NCBI GenBank assembly: GCA_900316525.1
Contig: ONDF01000027.1
Coordinates: forward strand, 1 to 33,275
Direction of reading: 5' to 3'
Length of the DNA stretch: 33,275 nucleotides
Source of the DNA: an uncultured Bacteroidales bacterium
GTDB taxonomy: Bacteria; Bacteroidota; Bacteroidia; Bacteroidales; UBA932
Positions 8,937 through 16,400 of the stretch are shown in pieces; position 1 is the first letter of the stretch; each line of letters starts with the position of its first letter. Position numbers and translations under genes: made by a program. The notes beneath the pieces were generated by a model. The model searched no databases. It worked only from the letters and a program-made list of their open reading frames with translations, and was not told the DNA's origin.

Positions 8937-10220
8937 TTAGAACAATCCATTCACTTGCCGGACGATTTCCTCGGCGGGGAGGTCCGGGGAGAGCACCAGG
9001 TCGGGCTCCTTGAGGACGAATCCTTTGGACATCGCCCCGAGGACGCCGCCACCGGTGCAGTTGAGCATGACATACTCGTCCTTGCCCACGGTGCCGTCCT
9101 CCACGGCTTTCGCCAGGGCGGTCACGGCGACGCAGGCCGCCGGCAGGAGGTCGTACCCTTCGCGGTTGCGGAACTGGAGCATCCAGTGGACAATCTCGTT
9201 GTTGGTCGCGGTATAGAAGTCGCCGCCGCTGGCCTTGAGCGTGTCAAACAGGCCTCCGGCAAGGCTGTACGGCGGTTTCCGGTTGGAAAGGACGCTCGCG
9301 AGGACCACTTCGGCCTCGTGCCGGCCCTTTTCGGGATCCAGGTCCACCAGGGCGCGGGAGCCGGCCTTCCAGGAGTCGTACATCAGCGTGAACGGCTCGT
9401 TCTGGGCGACGTACACCCGCATCTTGTTTTCCCCGAAACGGCCGTCCTCGCCCAGGCGGCAGGCGTTCTCCCAGGCGGCGATGGCGCCGGTGCCGGAGCC
9501 CACGGCCTGGAAATAGGCGTCGGGAATCCGTCCCATCTGCTCCACGCAGCTCAGGAGGGTCGTGCCCATGCCGTCGCGCCGGGCCACGTTCTTCGCCCCG
9601 CCTTCCAGCATGTAGCGCGGGTCGGTCGCCAGCTTCTCGCCCACGGTGATGGCATCATAGTAGTCGCATCCGTGCGGAGCCGCCACGAGCTTCACGCAGG
9701 GGTGGAGCCTCCGGCGGAACCACAAGTCATGCAGGTTGTCTTCGGGGACGCAGATGACGATGGGGATGCGGTTGTCGGAGCACACCTGGGCGAAGGCCCG
9801 GGCGGTGTTGCCGGCGGACTGGACGATCAGGACCCGCTTCTCGCGGGCGTCCATCCGCGCCAGCACGGAATAGGCTTCCGTCTCCTTGAACGAACAGGTG
9901 CGCATCTTCGCGCCGATGCGGGGATTCCAGCCGGAGAACGTGATGTACAGGTTCTCCAGGCCCAGGTACCGGGCCAGGCCCTTGGACTTGTAGGTCACCG
10001 GGGCGCAGGATTTGCGGAGCGTGCGCTTGATGGGCATCCAGTCCGCATAGCGGTAGATGCCGTCCAGGTCGTCCCGCGGGGTGAACCGCTTGTTCTCGTA
10101 GACGGCCCGCACGAGGGAGGGGCTTCCGCCTTCGGGGTCGCCCATCGTCCAGCCCGCGTCGTCGAAGACGCGGCCGGTGGCGACGTTCATCAGTCGATAG
10201 GAGGTCGGTTTGAAGCTCAT
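8937..10220 (-). CDS. Cysteate synthase (threonine synthase-like PLP enzyme)
   Basis: In methanogens the characterised cysteate synthase converts O-phospho-L-serine and sulfite to L-cysteate and phosphate; Bacteroidota homologs supply cysteate for sulfonolipids. The protein is 427 residues, fold-type II. The PLP lysine is in the SFKETEA motif (Lys112), equivalent to the SFKDR motif of threonine synthase. The SAGNTARAFAQ segment that follows contacts the substrate, and a Gly-rich phosphate-binding GSGTGAIAAWE lies later. Features pointing away from threonine synthase are the N-terminal YRLMNVATGRVFDDAG and the APVTYKSKGLARYLG region. The start overlaps the stop of the upstream SDR gene by four bases (ATGA). 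The assignment rests on overall family resemblance plus operon context; the context is strong because a cysteate acyltransferase candidate lies two genes upstream. Confidence 0.85.
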   Translation of the reverse strand: MSFKPTSYRLMNVATGRVFDDAGWTMGDPEGGSPSLVRAVYENKRFTPRDDLDGIYRYADWMPIKRTLRKSCAPVTYKSKGLARYLGLENLYITFSGWNPRIGAKMRTCSFKETEAYSVLARMDAREKRVLIVQSAGNTARAFAQVCSDNRIPIVICVPEDNLHDLWFRRRLHPCVKLVAAPHGCDYYDAITVGEKLATDPRYMLEGGAKNVARRDGMGTTLLSCVEQMGRIPDAYFQAVGSGTGAIAAWENACRLGEDGRFGENKMRVYVAQNEPFTLMYDSWKAGSRALVDLDPEKGRHEAEVVLASVLSNRKPPYSLAGGLFDTLKASGGDFYTATNNEIVHWMLQFRNREGYDLLPAACVAVTALAKAVEDGTVGKDEYVMLNCTGGGVLGAMSKGFVLKEPDLVLSPDLPAEEIVRQVNGLF

Positions 10221-11002
10221 ACAGGTTTCAGTTTACGGGCGAGCTTGGCGCAGAGGCCCGGGAAGAAGCGTTTGACATAGACCATCAGCAGTTCCTTGCT
10301 GCCCACGAGCACCTCGCGGCGACCCTGACGGATCGCTTTCACAATCTTTTGAGAAGCCTTCTCGACGGTGATGCCGCCGGCCTGGCCGGGATCCATCTTG
10401 CCGTGGGGCTTCCCGCCCTTGTCCAGGGCGCGGAGGGAGATGTTCGTGCGGACGCGGCCCGGGCAGACGATCGTCACCCGGATGCCCCGGTCATAGGATT
10501 CCGCCTGCAGGGTCTCGAAGAACCCGTACAGGGCGGCTTTGGCGGAACAGTAGCCGCAGCGGAGCCGGAAGCCGAAGCGCCCGGCGATGGAGGTCGTGAC
10601 GCCGATATGGCCGCCGCCCTGCGCCGCCATCCGCGGCAGGAGTTCCTTCGCGATGCCGACCGGGGCGAAATAGTCGATTTCCATCAGCAGCCGGAGCATG
10701 TCCATGGAGGTGTCCTCCACGGAGGTGCGCTGGCTGATGCCGGCGTTCAGATAGACGGTGGTGAGGCCGCCGAAGGCCTCCCAGGCCGATTGAACCAGGG
10801 CGGGGATGCCGTCAGGCTTGCTGAGGTCGTAAGGAAGGACGGCCACGTCGGGCGCGCCTTTCTCCCGGCACCTGGCGGCCACCGGCTCAAGTTCCTCGGC
10901 CGTCGGGGCCGTAATCACGAGGCGCGCCCCGCCTTCGGCCCAGCGGTAGGCGCACGCCTCCCCTATACCGGAGGATGCGCCGGTGATCCAGACGGTCTCC
11001 AT
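10217..11002 (-). CDS. Short-chain dehydrogenase/reductase, probable 3-ketocapnine reductase
   Basis: 261 residues of classical SDR type. The cofactor motif TGASSGIG is at residues 7-14, NAG at 86-88, catalytic Ser138 in the strand VTTS, and the catalytic pair Tyr151/Lys155 in YCSAK. The PGRVRT loop and the basic C-terminal segment (VKRFFPGLCAKLARKLKP) recall membrane-associated SDRs that act on lipid substrates, such as 3-ketosphinganine reductases and DHRS7-like proteins. It starts directly after the stop of the acyltransferase gene and overlaps the cysteate synthase gene by four bases, so it is certainly co-translated with the pathway enzymes. The proposed job, reducing the 3-keto product of cysteate acylation to capnine, is inferred from context and from the analogous step in sphingolipid synthesis. 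Confidence 0.82.
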   Translation of the reverse strand: METVWITGASSGIGEACAYRWAEGGARLVITAPTAEELEPVAARCREKGAPDVAVLPYDLSKPDGIPALVQSAWEAFGGLTTVYLNAGISQRTSVEDTSMDMLRLLMEIDYFAPVGIAKELLPRMAAQGGGHIGVTTSIAGRFGFRLRCGYCSAKAALYGFFETLQAESYDRGIRVTIVCPGRVRTNISLRALDKGGKPHGKMDPGQAGGITVEKASQKIVKAIRQGRREVLVGSKELLMVYVKRFFPGLCAKLARKLKPV

Positions 11003-12268
11003 CTACTTGTACAGGGAGATGTCCGGAATGGGTTTGTCGTATTCGCCGCGGTCCAGCCTTTCCTTGATGTCCTTGAAGGCGGACAGGGTGTATTCGACGT
11101 CCTCCATCGAATGGGCGGCCGTCGGGATGATGCGGAAGATGACCATGCCCAGCGGGATGACCGGATAGATGACCACGGAGCAGAAGATGCGGTAGTTCTG
11201 CCGGAGGTCCACGACGATGTTCGTCGCCTGCTCCAGGCCGGCCTCCATGTGGACCGGGGTCACGCAGGCCTCGGCCGGGCCGATGTCGTAGCCCAGCTCG
11301 CGGAAGCCTTCCTGCAGGCGGCGGGTCACCTTCCACAGGTGGGCGCGGCGCTCGTCTCCTTCGGGGCTGTCGATGATCTCGAGACGCTTGATGCAGCCCT
11401 CGACGATGGGCATCGGCAGGGACTTCGCATAGATCTGGGAGCGCATGTTGTAGCGCAGGTAGTCAATGATGTCCTTGTCGGAAGCGACGAAGCCGCCGAT
11501 GGTGGCCATCGCCTTCGCATAGGCGCCGATGTACAGGTCCACGCCGTCCATCACGCCGAAGTGCTCGGAGGTACCGCGGCCGTGGGGGCCCATCACGCCG
11601 AAACCGTGGGCATCGTCGATCATGAAGCGGAAATTGTACTTCTTCTTCAGGGCCACGATCTCGTCCAGGATGCCCAGGGCGCCGGTCATGCCGAACACGC
11701 CCTCGGTGATGACGAGGATGCCGCCGCCGCTGGCCTCGGCCACCTTGGTGGCGCGGGCGAGGACGCGGTCGCAGTCCTTCGCGTCGTTGTGGCGGAACTT
11801 GAACTTGTCGCCGATGTGAAGGCGAATGCCGTCCAGCAGGCAGGCGTGGCACTCGGCGTCATACACGATGACGTCGTGCCGGCCCACCAGGGAGTCGATC
11901 GTGGAGAAGATGCCCTGGTAGCCGAAGTTGAACAGGAAGGCGGCCTCCTTCTTCTCGAAGTCGGCGAGCATGCGCTCGAGCTTCTCGTGGAGGACCGTCT
12001 GGCCGGTCATCATGCGGCTGCCCATCGGGTAGGCCATGCCCCAGCGGGCGGCGGCCTCGGCATCGACCTTGCGGATCTCGGGATGGTTCGCCAGACCCAG
12101 GTAGTTGTTCAGGCTCCAGCAAAGGACTTCCTTCCCGGCGAAGCGCATGTGGGGGCCGAGTTCGCCCTCGAGCTTGGGGAACGCGAAATAGCCGTCCGCC
12201 TTGTCGCGGTACTGGCCGATGGGACCGCCGGTGGAACGGCGTATTTTCTCAAAAATGTCTGTCTGCAT
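11003..12268 (-). CDS. Cysteate fatty acyltransferase (alpha-oxoamine synthase / serine palmitoyltransferase family)
   Basis: A PLP enzyme of the alpha-oxoamine synthase family (relatives: serine palmitoyltransferase, KBL, BioF). 421 residues, normal length. Family landmarks: WSLNNYLGLANHPEI, the glycine-rich GSRMMTGQTVLHEKLE, the PLP-stacking His141 in YDAECHACLLDG, the cofactor Asp/His in IDDAHGFGVMG (Asp219, His221), and the Schiff-base lysine in AYAKAMATIGGF (Lys252). Most serine palmitoyltransferases have SKS-type sequence around that lysine; AKAMA is different. Immediate linkage to cysteate synthase and an SDR makes decarboxylative condensation of cysteate with a fatty acyl thioester, giving 3-ketocapnine, by far the likeliest reaction. 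Serine or glycine as substrate cannot be excluded from sequence alone. It starts 33 bases after the VOC gene. Confidence 0.85.
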   Translation of the reverse strand: MQTDIFEKIRRSTGGPIGQYRDKADGYFAFPKLEGELGPHMRFAGKEVLCWSLNNYLGLANHPEIRKVDAEAAARWGMAYPMGSRMMTGQTVLHEKLERMLADFEKKEAAFLFNFGYQGIFSTIDSLVGRHDVIVYDAECHACLLDGIRLHIGDKFKFRHNDAKDCDRVLARATKVAEASGGGILVITEGVFGMTGALGILDEIVALKKKYNFRFMIDDAHGFGVMGPHGRGTSEHFGVMDGVDLYIGAYAKAMATIGGFVASDKDIIDYLRYNMRSQIYAKSLPMPIVEGCIKRLEIIDSPEGDERRAHLWKVTRRLQEGFRELGYDIGPAEACVTPVHMEAGLEQATNIVVDLRQNYRIFCSVVIYPVIPLGMVIFRIIPTAAHSMEDVEYTLSAFKDIKERLDRGEYDKPIPDISLYK

Positions 12269-12301
12269 GATGGTTGATTGGTTTATTATTCAGTTTTCAG
12301 T

Positions 12302-13384
12302 CTATTTCACTTTTTCGCGGGAGACGAGTCCCATCGCACGGAACAGGAACTTCGGGAGCGGCTTCCGCGGGTCGCGCTTTTTCATGTCGATGAACCAGCC
12401 CAGCTTCTTCACCACGGGGACCTTGTGCGTCTCCACGAACTCGATGAGGGTGCCGTCCGGGTCCTCGATGTAGGTGAAGTGGCCGGAGGCGTCGCCCATG
12501 TCGAAGGTGATGCCGCCGGGGCAGCTGTCCACGGTGAAGGGATGGCCCTTCTCCGCGCAGAACTTCTCCAGCGCCCGCATCCCGGTGACGTCGTAGCAGA
12601 TCTGGATGAAGCCGGGATCGCCCCAGTAGCGGCCTTCGTAGATCTTCCGCGGAGCGCGGTCCAGCGCCTGCACCAGTTCGATGCAGTCCGGGCCCATGAG
12701 GGCGGAGAAAGCCCCCTGGCGGGGTTTCGAAGGGGCCATCAGGACGCGGCGGTACCTTTCGCCGGCGCCCGGAAGGAGGGACCAGTCGGCGAAAACGCCG
12801 GTCTCGTCATATTTCACGGTATCGTAGCCGAGGATCTCCCGGTAGAAGGCGATGGACTTGTCCATGTCGGTGACGCCCACGACGGTACCGGCCATGCCGC
12901 CCGTCAGCTTGCCCTCGTCGATGTAGATGTAGTCCGTCTGGACCAGCTGGAAGCAGTTGCCATAGAGGTCCTTGACATAGAAGCAGGGAGTTCCGTCAGG
13001 AAGCGCGCTCACGTCGGAAACGGCGTCCCATTTGGCCTTGAGCGCCTGGTGGCAGGCGGGAATGTCGCGGCAGTTGAGCTTCGCGGCGAAGACGCCGAGG
13101 TCGCCGACAGCGATGTCGAACCCGACCGGCCGGGGCTTCCGCTCGGAGTACTGCCAGATTTCGAATCCGCCGCCGCCCTGCAGGTTCACGGCGATGCAGG
13201 CGTGGCGTTTCTGCGGCTGGTTGCCGGTGTAAGGAAGCATCCGTTCCGCCACGGTGTCATCCTCCAGGATTTTCACGTCCGTACCGAACATCCGGATGAA
13301 CCAGTTCCACGATTTTCTGAAGTTTTCCGTTCCGACCCCCACTTGCTGGATGCCGGAGATGTTGAATCCGTAATCAGGCTGCAT
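12302..13384 (-). CDS. VOC (glyoxalase/dioxygenase) superfamily protein, first gene of the sulfonolipid operon
   Basis: 360 residues, arranged as four beta-alpha-beta-beta-beta modules (about 9-80, 87-150, 164-240, 255-330), the size and layout of two fused VOC domains. The module hallmarks are visible: FRKSWNWFIRMFG, CFYVKDLYGNCFQLV, VVGVTDMDKSIAFYREILGY, and YIEDPDGTLIEFVE. The usual first-strand metal-binding His is missing in both halves: it aligns with Gln14 in the first half and Gly166 in the second. Glu75 and the late Glu of LIEFVE remain, while module 2 has Gln146 where a Glu is common. It may therefore bind metal differently or serve a binding role. It has its own -7 element and leads the operon, so a role in sulfonolipid formation, for example tailoring, is suggested by position only. 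Confidence 0.75.
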   Translation of the reverse strand: MQPDYGFNISGIQQVGVGTENFRKSWNWFIRMFGTDVKILEDDTVAERMLPYTGNQPQKRHACIAVNLQGGGGFEIWQYSERKPRPVGFDIAVGDLGVFAAKLNCRDIPACHQALKAKWDAVSDVSALPDGTPCFYVKDLYGNCFQLVQTDYIYIDEGKLTGGMAGTVVGVTDMDKSIAFYREILGYDTVKYDETGVFADWSLLPGAGERYRRVLMAPSKPRQGAFSALMGPDCIELVQALDRAPRKIYEGRYWGDPGFIQICYDVTGMRALEKFCAEKGHPFTVDSCPGGITFDMGDASGHFTYIEDPDGTLIEFVETHKVPVVKKLGWFIDMKKRDPRKPLPKFLFRAMGLVSREKVK

Positions 13385-13403
13385 ACGTATAAAAGCAATT
13401 ACG

Positions 13404-13411
13404 CAAAGATA
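13404..13411 (-). promoter_or_regulatory. -7 promoter element (TATCTTTG) for the VOC/sulfonolipid operon
   Basis: Exact TAnnTTTG match on the minus strand, 20 bases before the VOC start codon. No convincing TTTG at -33. It lies 14 bases from the oppositely directed element at 13426-13433, so the two transcripts start from a shared 74-base divergent region. Confidence 0.65.
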
Positions 13412-13425
13412 ACATTATTTTTGTT

Positions 13426-13433
13426 TATATTTG
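13426..13433 (+). promoter_or_regulatory. -7 promoter element (TATATTTG) for the alpha-2-macroglobulin-pbpC pair
   Basis: Exact TAnnTTTG match, 25 bases before the ATG at 13459, in an AT-rich island that contrasts with the GC-rich genes on both sides. Confidence 0.65.
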
Positions 13434-13458
13434 TATGAGAATAAAAACCTGACACGAT

Positions 13459-16400
13459 ATGCGTCGAATTCGACTGTGGGCCCTTCTGGCCCTTTCCGCC
13501 GCCTTCGCGGCGGCCTGCGCCCCCAAAGGGGCCGAAACCCTGGACCCGGCTTTCGCCAACTACGTGAAAGCGTACACGGGCGGCGTGGTGTCCGACGGAA
13601 CCGCCATCCGCGTGGAACTGGCCACGCCGGTTCCCATGGACAAGCAGACCGACGGCCTGTTCTCCTTCAAACCCGCCCTCAAGGGCTCCGAGCGCTGGCT
13701 GAGCCCGACCGTGGTCGAGTTCGTGCCCGACGGCTGGAAGAGCGGCACCGTGTATGAAGGCTCCTTCCAGGTGGGCAAGGTCCTGCCCGTGCAGGAGGCC
13801 CAGTGCCAGGTGTTCCCCTTCCGTGTCCAGGCGGCGCCCCACGCGGCGGCCCTCGCCGTAGACGGCGTCACCATCCGGGACGGCGCGCGGCTGCAGGGCA
13901 CCATCACCCTGAGCGTTCCCGCGGCCAAGGAGGACATCACCCTGACCGTGGACCCGGCCGCTCCCGTGACGGTCGCCGGAGAAGGAACGCAGTATCATTT
14001 CGAGGCGGGTCCCTTCGAGCGCTCCACGGCCGACACGCCCGTCAAGATCACCTTGAAAGTCAAGGACTTCGACCAGGAAGTCTCCCGCAAGACCTACATC
14101 CCCGCCTCAGGCGGCTTCAAGGTCATCGACACCCGCGTCCTCCGCGGGGAGAACCCCTGCGTGGAGGTCCGCTTCAGCGAGCCCCTCTCGCCCACCGCGT
14201 CCCGCGAAGGCCTGATCGAGCTCGCCGGGGTCGTGCGGCAGACGGTCGACATCCAGGACAACGTCGCCCGGGTGTATTTCGATGCCAATCCCCGCGAGGA
14301 CCTCGCGCTGACGGTGCACCAAGGTGTGCAGAGCGCCGATGGAAAGGCCCTCGCCGAAGGCTTCCGCATGGACCTTCCGTCCACGGATCCCGCCCCGGCC
14401 GTGGCCATTCCCATCGACGGGACCATCCTGCCCGACGACAGCAAGCTCGTCCTCCCCTTCCGCGCCGTGAACCTGAGCGCGGTGGACCTTCGCGTCATCA
14501 AGATCTATGAGGACAACGTGCTCCTGTTCCTGCAGGAGAACAGCCTGGCGGGCAATTCCGAACTCCGCCGGGTGGGCCGCGTCGTGTACAGCCGCCAGAT
14601 TCCCCTGACGGACGACGGCGTCCGCGACCCGCACACGTGGAACGACTACAGCGTGGACCTCTCCGGCCTGTTCAAGCAGGAGCCGGGCGCGATCTACCGC
14701 ATCACCCTCTCCTTCCGCCAGGAGTACTCCCTGTACGGCGGGAAGAAGGCCCCGTCCATGCTGCCCGTCCAGAGCGGCAAGCCTACGCCGGAAGAGGAAG
14801 CGGTCTGGGACGTCCAGAGCACCTACTGGTGGGACAACTACATGGACTGGGAAGCGTACGACTGGGAGGACCGGAACAACCCCGAGACCCCGTCCTACTA
14901 CATGGATGACGACCGGTTCCCGTCCATCAACCTCCTCTCCTCCAACCTCGGCCTCCTCGCGCAGTACGCCGACGGCAACACCCTATGGGTCGCCGCGACG
15001 GACCTGGGCGACGCCAAGCCCGCGTCCGGCGTGGACCTGGAAGTGTATGATTTCCAGCTCCAGCGCATCGGCAAGGGCCATACCGACGGCAAGGGCCTCG
15101 CGCAGGTCGACCTGCCCCGCAAGCCCTTCATCCTCCTGGGCCGCAAGGGCAAGACCACGGGCTACCTCCGCCTCGCCGACGGCTACGAGAAGTCGATGAG
15201 CCGCTTCGACGTGGGCGGCCAAACCCTTTCCAAGGGCCTCAAGGGGTTCATCTACGGCGAACGCGGCGTCTGGCGCCCGGGCGACACCCTGCACGTGACC
15301 ATGATCCTCGCCGACAAGGCCGAGCGCCTGCCGGAAGGCCACCCGGCCACCCTGGAGCTCTACACCCCGGAAGGCCAGTTCTACACCCGGATGGTCTCCA
15401 CCGGACAGGACGGCTTCTACACCTTCCCCATCGCCACCTCCGCGGACGATCCCACCGGCTGGTGGAACGCCTACGTGAAGGTGGGCGGCTCCGCCTTCCA
15501 CAAGAGCCTCCACATCGAGACCGTCAAGCCCAACCGCCTGAAGGTCAATCTGGAACTGCCCGGCGACATCCTCCAGGGCGGCGCCCGGAACACGGCCCGC
15601 GTGACCTCTTCGTGGCTCACGGGCGTCCCGGCCTCCGGCCTCCGCGCCTCCGCCACGATGACCCTGAGCAAGGCGCCCGCCACGTTCAAGGGTTTCGACG
15701 GCTACACCTTCCGCAATCCCGCCTCTTCCTTCGAGAACAGCGAGTATCCGCTCTTCGAGACCACGCTCGACGGCAACGGCTTCGCCGAGACGGCCTTCGA
15801 CCTGCCGGCGGCGAAGGACGCTCCGGGCCTGCTCCAGGCCTTCATCGTCACCTCCGTCCTGGAGAGCGGCGGCGACGAGAGCTTCACCACCCAGACCATC
15901 CCCTATTCCCCGTTCCCGGCCTACGTGGGCGTGAAACTGCCCGAGGGCGAACTGGAGACGGACAAGGACAACACGGTCCAGGTGGCCGTGGTGGACGCCA
16001 CCGGCGCCCGCCTCGCCGGCCGCGAGCTGGAATACCGCGTGTTCAAGACCGAATGGAGCTGGTGGTGGGACAACAATCCGGATGAACTCGCCGGCTACGT
16101 GAACGGGCGGAACGCGAAGCCCGTCGCCTCCGGCAAGCTCACGTCCGGCTCGCAGGACGTCACCTTCAACCTCCGCGCGGCCGAAGCCGACTGGGGCCGC
16201 TACCTGGTCGTCGTGCGCGACGTCGCGGGCGGCCACATCGCCGGCAAGACCGTCGTCATCGACTGGCCCGCCTACAAGGGCCGTTCCGGACGTGAGGATC
16301 CGAGCGCCCTGTCCATGCTCACCTTCGCCGCCGACAAGGAAAGCTACCGCGCCGGCGACAAGGCCAAGGTCTACATCCCCGCCGCGCAGGGCGGCCAGGC

